13,403 nucleotides of DNA from Oribacterium sp. (GTDB lineage Bacteria > Bacillota_A > Clostridia > Lachnospirales > Lachnospiraceae): positions 1-13,403 of the forward strand of contig JAGAXP010000154.1 in NCBI GenBank assembly GCA_017940955.1. Direction: 5' to 3'. Positions 1 through 6,137 of this stretch are shown piece after piece. The position numbers and the translations under genes were made by a program. Position 1 is the first letter of the stretch, and each line of letters opens with the position of its first letter. The notes under the pieces are model-generated. The model was not told where the DNA came from and did not search any database. It was given only the letters and a program-made list of their open reading frames with translations.

Positions 1-273
1 CAGAGTAACGTAGAGGATATCAAGCATGCAATAGATAAGGTATCTGAATTTCGTGCACGGCTTGGTGCCCAGCAGAATCGTTTAGAGCATACACGTGCCA
101 GTAATGAAGTAATGGATGAGAATGTTATCAGTTCAGAGTCCAGGATCAGAGATACCGATATTGCTAAAGAGAAGTCCAAATTGGATAAGAATTCAATCCT
201 AATCCAATCAGCTCAAAATATTCTAGGGCAGATTGACAAAACTACTCAGGGAATACTTCAGTTGTTTGGATAA
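1..273 (+). CDS. Flagellin, C-terminal part (5' end outside window)
   Basis: The open frame enters from the window edge and ends at TAA 271-273, giving 90 residues. They match the conserved flagellin C-terminal (D0) domain: an AIDKVSEFRARLGAQQNRLEH block, then SSESRIRDTDIAKEKSKLDK, then a heptad-like helix ending in TQGILQLFG. In flagellins this helix pairs with the N-terminal one to form the inner core of the filament and carries the export and polymerisation contacts. The N-terminal domain and variable centre lie outside the window. The gene implies a motile host and is probably chromosomal rather than part of the conjugative module, although that is inference. No intrinsic terminator is obvious between its stop and the next gene, so read-through into the cell-wall-binding protein is possible. 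Confidence 0.95.
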   Translation, partial: QSNVEDIKHAIDKVSEFRARLGAQQNRLEHTRASNEVMDENVISSESRIRDTDIAKEKSKLDKNSILIQSAQNILGQIDKTTQGILQLFG

Positions 274-353
274 AGCTAAGAATATATGGGAGTTTAAACA
301 GATAGTTGGCTGTGGTGGAACCGTTCTATCAAATTAATTAGAAGGAGGATGAA

Positions 354-908
354 ATGAATAAGAAACTAAATATACTTAAGAAGTCGGTGATAATTTCTTT
401 ATGTTTTACCCTGTTTTCATTTCCATCGTTTGCAGGGCAATGGATTAATAACTACGGTAATTGGTACTATCTTGGAGATGACGGTAGCATGACAATTAAT
501 AAATGGGTTGGGAATTACTATCTCGGAAGCGACGGAGTCATGTTAACAAATTCATGGACACCTGACGGTTACTATGTTGGTGCTGATGGAGCATGGAATG
601 GTCAACCGGCTGTAACCTCAAATACAGGCTCATATCATGTGAGCTCATCACTTGAAGGTATATATCAGTATTCTTACACAAAAATAGCGGGAGAAGCTCC
701 TTCTTTTGATAATGGAGTCGGTGCAGTAACTGTAATTCGTAATCAAGACGGAAGTTACACTGTAAGTAATTCTTATGAAACTGCTATACTTACACTTGAT
801 TCTGATGGTTCATATACCGCTTGGACAGATTTCGAATATTGGAGTCTTGATGAAACAGGACTTTGTATAGAATTTGGCGATGGCGCTGATTTCTTTGTAA
901 AGATGTAG
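354..908 (+). CDS. Secreted protein with choline/cell-wall-binding repeats
   Basis: This is a 184-residue protein with a strong ribosome site (AAGGAGG at 342-348) six bases before the ATG. Residues 1-27 are a classical signal peptide: Lys-rich start, hydrophobic core, cleavage expected after FPSFA. Residues 28-81 hold about three short repeats of the CW_binding_1 type (GNWYYLGDDGSM, GNYYLGSDGVM, DGYYVGADGAW), aromatic-Gly modules that bind choline or teichoic-acid decorations in Gram-positive walls. Residues about 90-184 form a separate domain rich in Ser, Tyr and Asp that I do not recognise; it may be a beta-rich lipocalin-like or ligand-binding fold. No catalytic motif is visible. It sits directly after flagellin and ends at a strong terminator. 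The role is probably cell-surface attachment of the C-terminal domain. Confidence 0.85.
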   Translation: MNKKLNILKKSVIISLCFTLFSFPSFAGQWINNYGNWYYLGDDGSMTINKWVGNYYLGSDGVMLTNSWTPDGYYVGADGAWNGQPAVTSNTGSYHVSSSLEGIYQYSYTKIAGEAPSFDNGVGAVTVIRNQDGSYTVSNSYETAILTLDSDGSYTAWTDFEYWSLDETGLCIEFGDGADFFVKM

Positions 909-995
909 GCATTTTTGTTGCTTTAAAGTTAAATATAAATAGATTTCGGAGATTATCTGAAATATCTCCTTCCATACTTATCTTGTAATGATTTT

Positions 996-1049
996 AAGCA
1001 AGTCATCTGGAGCATTTAATGTTTCAGCTGGCTTGCTGTTTTATTTTTT
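996..1049 (+). terminator. Intrinsic terminator after the cell-wall-binding gene
   Basis: The arms AGCAAGTCATCTG (997-1009) and CAGCTGGCTTGCT (1025-1037) pair over 13 positions with one G:U and one mismatch, and are followed by a T-rich tract to 1049. It separates the surface-protein gene from the next reading frame, whose start lies only 29 bases beyond the tract. Confidence 0.85.
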
Positions 1050-1077
1050 AGGGTAAAAAACCCGGAAAGGACCAGCA

Positions 1078-1602
1078 ATGGTAAATACAGCAGCAAAAAT
1101 CGCAACCACTCCGACAGAAGATATTGAGTTTTCATTTGAGAGGTTTGTACTCGCAAGAGGAATGAGCTTTAAGTATGACTACTCTGTTGAAATGGGCCTT
1201 GAATGGTTTGAATGCTTTGACGAAGCCAAGGAAAGATATGAGACATATGGTATGGATGGGCTGATGGATTATTACGATCCGGATGGCCATAGCTTATATG
1301 GACGTGTCCTAGGTCAGGATAATACCGCAGACCGCCACAGAACCTTCGACGGAAGTAAAAAGTACCTGGAAGATCAGCTCCGTGCCTATACTAATTTTAC
1401 GTATACGGTTTTAAGGAAGTTTAACAGATTTTCCGGAGAAAACCGGAATGTCACAGGTGGATTTATTTATCCGCCTCATGACGGTTCTTCACAGGAAAAG
1501 AGATACGCCTTCGTAAAGAAGTTCGTGTCAGATCTTGCGAATTGGTATGGTGAAGATGTAGGAGAGTCTTCTTTTGATAAGAAGATACTGTCAGTTGGCT
1601 GA
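1078..1602 (+). CDS. Unrecognised 174-residue soluble protein
   Basis: I do not recognise this family. The ATG follows a modest GGAAAGGA ribosome site at about 1062-1069. The protein has no signal peptide and no membrane segment, and is rich in aromatic and acidic residues. It has an N-terminal polar stretch (residues 1-15), a central DYYDPDGHSLYGRV segment and a C-terminal helix-rich part (YAFVKKFVSDLANWYGEDVG). It contains one Cys and no recognisable nucleotide- or metal-binding motif. The gene is alone between two good terminators, with no clear promoter of its own in the short gap after the upstream terminator. It converges on the 1661-2137 gene. The regular coding character and the hairpin directly after the stop support a real gene. 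Function unknown. Confidence 0.75.
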   Translation: MVNTAAKIATTPTEDIEFSFERFVLARGMSFKYDYSVEMGLEWFECFDEAKERYETYGMDGLMDYYDPDGHSLYGRVLGQDNTADRHRTFDGSKKYLEDQLRAYTNFTYTVLRKFNRFSGENRNVTGGFIYPPHDGSSQEKRYAFVKKFVSDLANWYGEDVGESSFDKKILSVG

Positions 1603-1616
1603 ATAAATATAATAAG

Positions 1617-1647
1617 ATCCCAGAGGTTTATGCCCCTGGGATTTTTT
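1617..1647 (+). terminator. Intrinsic terminator between convergent genes
   Basis: The arms ATCCCAGAGG (1617-1626) and CCCCTGGGAT (1633-1642) pair with one mismatch around a 6-base loop and run into TTTTTT at 1642-1647. It lies 14 bases after the stop of the 1078-1602 gene. On the opposite strand the same stem is followed by a weaker T-rich run, so it may also serve the minus-strand gene. Confidence 0.88.
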
Positions 1648-1660
1648 GTGTGCCCTTAAA

Positions 1661-2137
1661 TTATAATTCACCGTCAACCACCGTAAAAAACGGTCTCTTG
1701 GTAACCGGCTCGTCCATAAGTCTTTTCAATGAATCTTCAATACGGTTACGCATGTATGGTTCTTCCGCTGTTTCATGGAAATTCTCAAGGAGATTTTCTT
1801 CATGGAGTACAATGTCATCGACAAGCCCTTTTATTATGTCTTTGAGTGAACCAACTTCCACGATCTTGTCTCCCATATAGATAGAAACAAGATCAGTATC
1901 ATCTGATTCATTAACAACTTGAATTGATACACCGTCCTTGCTACCGTCTACGTAGAGAAATGAGGACGGAAACACATCGTAATCCTTGTTTAGATGATCA
2001 ATTGCTGCCTGTGCCTCAAGTGATATTGTCTCAAGTGCCTGGACTGGATCTCCGTCAGAAACAACACTACCTCCGTTATTTAATTTGTAAGTTCCGTTCT
2101 GGAACATAATGGAATCCTTTGTAATCTTCATATTCAT
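1661..2137 (-). CDS. Unrecognised acidic 158-residue protein
   Basis: The only convincing minus-strand gene in the window. The product is strongly acidic, soluble, and lacks a signal peptide or membrane helix. Residues 1-35 look like a short beta-hairpin region (KDSIMFQNGTYKLNNGG). The middle carries VQVVNESDDTDLVSIYMGD-like strands, and residues about 95-140 are helical (LKDIIKGLVDDIVLHEENLL). I recognise no family. The start is ambiguous: GAGG (minus strand, 2141-2144) lies three bases before the first ATG at 2137 but nine before a second in-frame ATG at 2131, so translation may begin at residue 3. A good promoter (TTGACG, 17 bases, CAGAAT) lies 26 bases upstream. It converges on the 1078-1602 gene and diverges from the primase gene, so it is a separate transcription unit. 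Confidence 0.72.
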   Translation of the reverse strand: MNMKITKDSIMFQNGTYKLNNGGSVVSDGDPVQALETISLEAQAAIDHLNKDYDVFPSSFLYVDGSKDGVSIQVVNESDDTDLVSIYMGDKIVEVGSLKDIIKGLVDDIVLHEENLLENFHETAEEPYMRNRIEDSLKRLMDEPVTKRPFFTVVDGEL

Positions 2138-2162
2138 TTACCTCAAAATAATCTATGCCTTA

Positions 2163-2191
2163 ATTCTGTTCCAAAAATAATTATCCGTCAA
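2163..2191 (-). promoter_or_regulatory. Sigma-70-type promoter for the minus-strand gene
   Basis: Read on the minus strand, TTGACG (2186-2191) and CAGAAT (2163-2168) are separated by exactly 17 bases, with the start codon at 2137. This is the only place in the window where a good -35 hexamer pairs with a -10 at standard spacing, which contrasts with the CATAAT sites before other genes. Confidence 0.6.
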
Positions 2192-2252
2192 CTTTGAACA
2201 TAGCTGCTGATAGAAAGTTTGAAATTTTTTTATTATATGATCAATCCCCTCC

Positions 2253-2262
2253 CATAATTATC
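2253..2262 (+). promoter_or_regulatory. CATAAT box before the primase gene (site A)
   Basis: CATAATTATC preceded by CCCCTCC, 47 bases upstream of the primase ATG. It resembles a -10 element but has no recognisable -35 hexamer at 16-19 bases. It shares CATAATnATnnnGAAC with the site at 12061 and CATAAT with five further intergenic sites. Confidence 0.5.
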
Positions 2263-2299
2263 ATGAACGAAAACCTAAAAGTCATCGAAAGAGGAAAAA

Positions 2300-3421
2300 A
2301 TGGGCAACTTGAGACAGAGTGTACAGAAGTACACGGAAATTTCATATAACGAAAAAACAGGGCTCTATAAAGGACGATGTCCTTTCTGCCTTGGAGAAAC
2401 GGAAACTCTCATGGTGGACACAGATCAGGATCTTTACGTCTGCTATGGATGTGGAGAAATGGGAAACAAAGACAAGTTCCTCCAAAAGAAGGAAGGCGTT
2501 AAAATCCCAATACCAGACACTGACATGCCGGAAATACTTCCTATATATAAAAAAGCACAACAATACTATGCTTTTATCTTAAAACAAGATGGAAATCCCG
2601 GACACAAGTATCTTGAAGAAAGAGGCATTTCTGAAAAAGCAATAGAGCGATTCGGTCTCGGATACGCTCCATACGGGCATAGACTCTATGACTTTCTGAA
2701 AAAATGCGGGTTTTCAGATGATCTCATATTCGCAACGAAACTCTGCAGAAAATCAGTGGGCTCAGATGAAGTATATGACTTTTTCAGAAACCGCGTGATG
2801 TTCCCAATCTACGACGGGCATGACAATGTTATTGCCTTTGGAGGAAGGATACTTCAGGCAGAAAAACAGAAAGGAGAAGATGGAAAGAAAGCAGCACCAA
2901 AATATATAAATAGTGCGGACAGTCCGCTTTTTTCCAAGAGAAAGGTCCTTTACGGTTATCCGTATAAGGTTCCTGAAGGGGTGAAAAGAGCGAATGCCAT
3001 AGTCATATGCGAAGGATACATGGATCTCATCGCAATGAAGAGAGCCGGTCTTAATGATAGTGCTGCAGTTCTTGGTACAGCTCTTACAGAGGAGCACGCA
3101 AAAAGGATTGCAACTGACTATAGGACAGTGTTTCTGGCTCTTGACTCAGATGAGGCCGGCACCAGTGCAATGATAAGTTCCATTAACATCCTCAGGGAAT
3201 TCGGATTAAACGTATTTATAATGAAATACAATACTCCTGAACACCCGGCAAAAGATGCAGATGAGCTTATCACCAAGTACGGACGTGATGCCTTTATATC
3301 CGTACTTAGAAGGCAGACCAAGGCTGATTTCTTTCTTGCAAGACATGCCGGAGATATTAAAAGGTTTACAGACCTTCTGGTAAAACTAGACCGTGAAGGA
3401 TTTGAGCCGAAAAGAGCATAG
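2300..3421 (+). CDS. DnaG-type primase lacking the C-terminal helicase-binding domain
   Basis: This 373-residue protein has the DnaG plan: a zinc ribbon at residues 27-51 (CPFC then CYGC, where cellular DnaG usually has Cys-His-Cys-Cys), the catalytic-core N-terminal part (LEERGISEKAIERFGLGYAP, 105-124), a FRNRVMFPI segment near 162-170, and a TOPRIM domain with Glu238 in CEGYMD, the LDSDEAG acidic pair (Asp282, Asp284) and a later AKDADE motif at 317-322. It would make short RNA primers on single-stranded DNA. Chromosomal DnaG is near 600 residues; this one stops soon after the catalytic core, so the domain that binds DnaB helicase is missing. The ATG follows AGAGG at 2290-2294. Such short primases are common on plasmids, phages and conjugative elements, where they prime the transferred or replicating strand. 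Helicase independence is inferred. Confidence 0.93.
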   Translation: MGNLRQSVQKYTEISYNEKTGLYKGRCPFCLGETETLMVDTDQDLYVCYGCGEMGNKDKFLQKKEGVKIPIPDTDMPEILPIYKKAQQYYAFILKQDGNPGHKYLEERGISEKAIERFGLGYAPYGHRLYDFLKKCGFSDDLIFATKLCRKSVGSDEVYDFFRNRVMFPIYDGHDNVIAFGGRILQAEKQKGEDGKKAAPKYINSADSPLFSKRKVLYGYPYKVPEGVKRANAIVICEGYMDLIAMKRAGLNDSAAVLGTALTEEHAKRIATDYRTVFLALDSDEAGTSAMISSINILREFGLNVFIMKYNTPEHPAKDADELITKYGRDAFISVLRRQTKADFFLARHAGDIKRFTDLLVKLDREGFEPKRA

Positions 3422-3433
3422 CTCAATTTATTA

Positions 3434-3442
3434 TGCTATAAT
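3434..3442 (+). promoter_or_regulatory. Extended -10 promoter before the ATPase-nuclease gene
   Basis: TGCTATAAT (3434-3442) is a perfect TATAAT with the upstream TGn extension, which can work without a strong -35. It begins 13 bases after the primase stop and about 82 bases before the next start codon, so transcription would pass through the hairpin leader. Confidence 0.65.
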
Positions 3443-3453
3443 GCATTCTAGAA

Positions 3454-3485
3454 AGGACTTCCTGTGGAAGTTAAGAGGAAGTCCT
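3454..3485 (+). promoter_or_regulatory. Leader hairpin that can exclude the following terminator
   Basis: The arms AGGACTTCCT (3454-3463) and AGGAAGTCCT (3476-3485) are a perfect 10-base inverted repeat around a 12-base loop. Its right arm contains bases 3476-3480, which also form the left arm of the terminator-like hairpin at 3473-3501, so the two structures cannot form together. This is the layout of an antiterminator in an attenuated leader; the regulating signal is unknown. Confidence 0.55.
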
Positions 3486-3505
3486 ATAGGGGTTTCCTCT
3501 TTTTT
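3473..3505 (+). terminator. Terminator-like hairpin in the leader of the ATPase-nuclease gene
   Basis: AAGAGGAA (3473-3480) pairs perfectly with TTCCTCTT (3494-3501), followed by six T residues at 3500-3505. It lies 52 bases after the primase stop and 18 bases before the next start codon. It could end primase transcription, or act as an attenuator for transcripts starting at the TATAAT near 3437. Confidence 0.6.
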
Positions 3506-3523
3506 AGTTATTGGAGGATTGAA

Positions 3524-5104
3524 ATGAATGAGACAATAAGAAAGCTTCCTGTAGGTATACAGGGCTTTGAAAAAATACGTACGGATAATTTCCTTTATGT
3601 TGATAAGACAGCATATATTTATAAGCTGGTTCATAACAATGTGCCATATTTTTTGAGCAGACCCAGAAGATTCGGAAAAAGTCTATTACTTTCGGCATTG
3701 AAGGCATATTGGGAAGGAAAAAAGGATTTATTTAAGGGTCTTGCGATTGAAGCTCTGGAAAAAGATAATGCAGAGGCCTGGAAAAAGTACCCGGTGTTTT
3801 ATTTTGATTTTAATGGGGCCAACTATCAGACTGAGGGCGCATTGGAGCAGAAAATATCCTCTATGCTCTCAGAGTGGGAAGAAGAGTATGGTTTTGAAAA
3901 TCAGGATAGTGTTCTGGCAGATCGGTTCCGGAAGCTGCTTAGAAAAGCATATGAAAAAACGGGACTCCGTAGCGTGATCCTTGTTGATGAATACGATAAG
4001 TCGCTTCTAGACGTCATCAATAATGAATTGTTACAGACACACAATAAAGAGGTATTCAAGGGCTTTTTCAGTACTCTTAAGAGTTGTGATGAATTGATCC
4101 AGTTCATTTTTATAACCGGTGTCACCAAATTTCATAAAGTGAGCATCTTTAGTGACCTGAACCAGCTAAAAGATATTTCATTGACGGAAGAATATGCATC
4201 TTTGTGTGGTATTACACAAGGTGAGTTGATGACATATTTTAGCGAAGAGGTTAGAGAAAATGCCGAGAAAATGCACCTTGAAGAAAGTGAATATGTTTCT
4301 TTGTTAAAAGAACAGTACGATGGTTATCATTTCTTCCCCGGAGCAGAAGGAGTTTATAATCCATTAAGTGTTTTAAGTTCTTTCTTCGATAAGAACTTTG
4401 GCTCATATTGGTTTGAAACGGGCACTCCAACATTTCTTATAAATAAGGTAAAGGAAGTCCAGTTTGAACTAAGAAAATTCACTGATGGAACCATCTTTGC
4501 AAGCGAAGCTGTGTTGAGAGATTATACGGGAGAAACTCTGGACCTTATACCATTGCTTTACCAAACCGGTTATCTGACGATTGCGGATTACGACATAAAG
4601 AAAAGAAAGTATACACTTTGTTTTCCAAACGATGAAGTAAAGTATGGTTTTATAGAGAGCCTCGTGCCTTCCTATATTCCAAAGGCTACACCGGGGTATG
4701 GACTAGATATTTTCACTTTGGATGATTATGTAGAAAAAGGAGACTTGGACGGCATAAGAAATGTTTTTACAGGATTATTTGCAAGTATCTCGTACACCAC
4801 GGAAGCAGATCCATTTGAACATTATTTCCAATCTGTCATCTATATCATCTTTACACTACTTGGAAAACTGACCGATTGCGAAATACATACATATAGCGGA
4901 CGTATCGATTGCAGAGTCACCACGGATGAGTACATTTACCTCTTTGAATTCAAGAGGGATGATACAGCTGAAGCAGCTCTCGCTCAAATCGATACAAAAG
5001 AATATGCTCTTCCATATATTGCTGACGAAAGAAAGCTTTATAAGATTGGCGTTTCATTCGATTCAAAGACCAGAAAGCTTGTAGGCTGGGAAGTTGCAAA
5101 ATAA
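3524..5104 (+). CDS. AAA-ATPase fused to PD-(D/E)XK nuclease-like domain (PF09820/PF08011 type)
   Basis: From ATG 3524 (GGAGG at 3513-3517) the product is 526 residues. An in-frame GTG at 3464 would add 20 residues encoded inside the leader hairpin and was rejected. The N-terminal half is the AAA-ATPase-like domain of a large multi-copy bacterial family: opening LPVGIQGFEKIRTDNFLYVDKT, Walker A RPRRFGKS (45-52), Walker B VILVDEYDK (151-159). The C-terminal part carries a PD-(D/E)XK signature, GRID (Asp462) followed by LFEFKR (Glu475, Lys477), typical of restriction-enzyme-like nucleases, and both sets of active residues are present. The cellular role of the family is not settled. With its own promoter, attenuator-like leader and terminator it looks like a passenger cassette between the primase and the T4SS genes. 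A defence or element-maintenance role is possible but unproven. Confidence 0.92.
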   Translation: MNETIRKLPVGIQGFEKIRTDNFLYVDKTAYIYKLVHNNVPYFLSRPRRFGKSLLLSALKAYWEGKKDLFKGLAIEALEKDNAEAWKKYPVFYFDFNGANYQTEGALEQKISSMLSEWEEEYGFENQDSVLADRFRKLLRKAYEKTGLRSVILVDEYDKSLLDVINNELLQTHNKEVFKGFFSTLKSCDELIQFIFITGVTKFHKVSIFSDLNQLKDISLTEEYASLCGITQGELMTYFSEEVRENAEKMHLEESEYVSLLKEQYDGYHFFPGAEGVYNPLSVLSSFFDKNFGSYWFETGTPTFLINKVKEVQFELRKFTDGTIFASEAVLRDYTGETLDLIPLLYQTGYLTIADYDIKKRKYTLCFPNDEVKYGFIESLVPSYIPKATPGYGLDIFTLDDYVEKGDLDGIRNVFTGLFASISYTTEADPFEHYFQSVIYIIFTLLGKLTDCEIHTYSGRIDCRVTTDEYIYLFEFKRDDTAEAALAQIDTKEYALPYIADERKLYKIGVSFDSKTRKLVGWEVAK

Positions 5105-5129
5105 TTACAATTGTTTTTTTTACCCATTT

Positions 5130-5163
5130 AAAGCAGTTATTCAAAAGAATAGCTGCTTTTTTT
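5130..5163 (+). terminator. Intrinsic terminator after the ATPase-nuclease gene
   Basis: AAGCAGTTATT (5131-5141) pairs with AATAGCTGCTT (5148-5158) with one G:U pair and a six-base loop, followed by a run of T to 5163. It insulates the cassette from the downstream genes. Confidence 0.9.
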
Positions 5164-5365
5164 GTTGCAAAAACCCTCCATTTCCACTGATTTCCGGCCT
5201 TTTTAGAATTTTCAAAAATTTTTTCAAATTATTTTCCAAAAAATACTAATACGCAAAGAACACTCCCCATAATTGTCTTGTACCGAAGAAGAGGTATGAA
5301 AAATTAATAAAGGGGGGCGCTTGAAGCAGATTATCCGCTGTATGTGACAAGAAATCTTTGTACAA
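5164..5365. other. AT-rich intergenic region with leader-like signals
   Basis: About 200 bases without a convincing gene. It contains AT-rich tracts with repeated TTTTCAAA (around 5190-5235), the CATAAT box at 5268, a three-codon frame ATG-AAA-AAT-TAA (5296-5307) behind GAAGAGG, and a very strong ribosome-site-like AAAGGGGGG (5309-5317) followed by a TTG whose frame closes at TGA 5345. Confidence 0.5.
5245..5277 (+). promoter_or_regulatory. ACTAATA...CATAAT promoter-like element (site B)
   Basis: ACTAATA starts at 5245 and CATAATTGTC at 5268, 23 bases apart, with AAGAAC between them. The site at 12038-12066 repeats this arrangement at the same 23-base distance. No TTGACA-like -35 is present; ACTAAT sits at the -35 distance (17-base gap) from CATAAT. 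Confidence 0.5.
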
Positions 5366-5662
5366 GTGAAAAGACACATGAAAGAAACATTGTCTGCTAA
5401 GAAACATACAAAGACACAGATTAAGATGACTCACCAGGAATATGATGAGCTCGTCAACAGTATTGTAGAGATGGGGTATATAGACCGAACATGGTATCCG
5501 GAGGAAAAAGATGTTTTGGAGCTGGCCGAAGACCCAGTTGGTCAGTTGGAGTTCACCTTATGGATACTATATTCCAACCCTGAGAGAAAACTCACAGAAG
5601 AACAAAAAAAAGTTGAAAAATCTCTGAAAGATCTTGTTGAAAACACGATAATTTTTGTCTAG
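5366..5662 (+). CDS. Unrecognised small charged protein
   Basis: This is an open frame of 98 codons from GTG 5366; ATG 5378 and ATG 5426 are alternatives, and none has a good ribosome site. The product is soluble, Lys-rich for its first 20 residues, then acidic and helical (YDELVNSIVEMGYIDRTW, LTEEQKKVEKSLKDLVEN), with no membrane segment and no family I recognise. The only strong ribosome-site-like sequence (AAAGGGGGG at 5309-5317) sits before a TTG at 5321 that is in the same frame, but an in-frame TGA at 5345 separates the two. So either the N-terminus has been lost to a nonsense mutation, or a nine-codon leader precedes the gene. It lies just upstream of the T4SS pilin and may be a small accessory or regulatory protein of the transfer module. 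Confidence 0.6.
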   Translation: MKRHMKETLSAKKHTKTQIKMTHQEYDELVNSIVEMGYIDRTWYPEEKDVLELAEDPVGQLEFTLWILYSNPERKLTEEQKKVEKSLKDLVENTIIFV

Positions 5663-5679
5663 TCCAAAAAACCGGCTAG

Positions 5680-5689
5680 CATAATTATA
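5680..5689 (+). promoter_or_regulatory. CATAAT box before the pilin gene (site C)
   Basis: CATAATTATA begins 44 bases before the pilin ATG and 18 bases after the stop of the small upstream gene. A TTGTCT at 5655-5660 is the nearest -35 candidate, at a long 19-base spacing. This would let the T4SS genes be transcribed separately from the gene upstream. Confidence 0.5.
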
Positions 5690-5723
5690 TCAAAACAATC
5701 ATTTATTTTTTAAGGAGCACAGT

Positions 5724-6071
5724 ATGAAAGCAAATATCAAAACATTAAGAAACAGGGTACTTACACTTGCAGAGACTGCATATCTTATTATGACAGTAAA
5801 CGTAATGCCGGCACTTGCTGTTGACCTTGGAAAGTCTTACAAGGTAACAGTAAACTCATCTACAGATCCTATGTCTCTTTTTCTTCAGGTAGCATTCTAT
5901 GTCCTAAGAGGTATGGGAATCGGTCTTGTAGTATACGGTACCGCAGGTATTGCTACTTCACGTTCAGACGGAGATTCTTCACAGATTATGAATCAGATTG
6001 GTAAGCTTATCGGTGGAGTTGTTCTTTTCGGTCTTCCTACGATTCTTCAGGCTGCAAATATCATCGCTTAA
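5724..6071 (+). CDS. VirB2/TrbC-like pilin (Maff2-like) of the T4SS
   Basis: This 115-residue precursor has AAGGAG at 5712-5717. Residues 1-32 form a long signal peptide, with signal-peptidase-I cleavage expected after MPALA (Ala32), leaving an 83-residue mature protein. Two membrane helices follow (about 51-77, FLQVAFYVLRGMGIGLVVYG; and 93-113, GKLIGGVVLFGLPTILQA), joined by a short polar loop SRSDGDSSQ. Short signal, two helices and hydrophilic loop is the architecture of VirB2/TrbC pilins and of Firmicute Maff2-type proteins, and its position directly before VirB6, PrgI and VirB4 genes supports this. It probably forms the extracellular or membrane conduit. Codon use is rich in preferred codons, and a stable hairpin follows the stop, both consistent with high expression. 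Family membership rests on architecture and context more than on sequence identity. Confidence 0.8.
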   Translation: MKANIKTLRNRVLTLAETAYLIMTVNVMPALAVDLGKSYKVTVNSSTDPMSLFLQVAFYVLRGMGIGLVVYGTAGIATSRSDGDSSQIMNQIGKLIGGVVLFGLPTILQAANIIA

Positions 6072-6081
6072 TACGCATAAC

Positions 6082-6124
6082 AATAACAACTGGGTCTGGG
6101 AACAAAATCCCGGGCCCTGTTATT
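6082..6124 (+). terminator. GC-rich hairpin after the pilin gene (partial terminator or mRNA stabiliser)
   Basis: GGGTCTGGGA (6092-6101) pairs with TCCCGGGCCC (6108-6117) using two G:U pairs. The flanking AATAACA (6082-6088) and TGTTATT (6118-6124) extend the stem with a three-base bulge. No uninterrupted T tract follows, only TTATTTTA, so leaky termination or 3'-end protection of the pilin message seems more likely than full termination. Confidence 0.6.
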
Positions 6125-6137
6125 TTAGGAATAAATA

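Noticed and set aside
302..330. GATAG...CTATC hairpin between flagellin and the cell-wall-binding gene
   Set aside because: Only five clear base pairs with a large loop and no T tract, so not called as a terminator.
790..975. Minus-strand open frame opposite the cell-wall-binding gene and its 3' flank
   Set aside because: No ribosome site, mostly the shadow of a well-supported gene. The same holds for the other minus-strand frames of 60-160 codons opposite the primase, ATPase-nuclease, VirB6, VirB4 and 12169 genes.
3464..3523. GTG start at 3464 adding 20 residues to the ATPase-nuclease protein
   Set aside because: The extra codons lie inside the leader hairpins and have no ribosome site, while ATG 3524 has GGAGG and begins close to the usual family N-terminus (LPVGIQGFEKIRTDNFLYVDKT).
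5110..5121. T-run just after the ATPase-nuclease stop
   Set aside because: No stem precedes it; the true terminator is the hairpin ending at 5163.
5296..5307. Three-codon frame ATG-AAA-AAT-TAA with GAAGAGG upstream
   Set aside because: Too short to support as a gene; noted only as part of the leader region before the 5366 gene.
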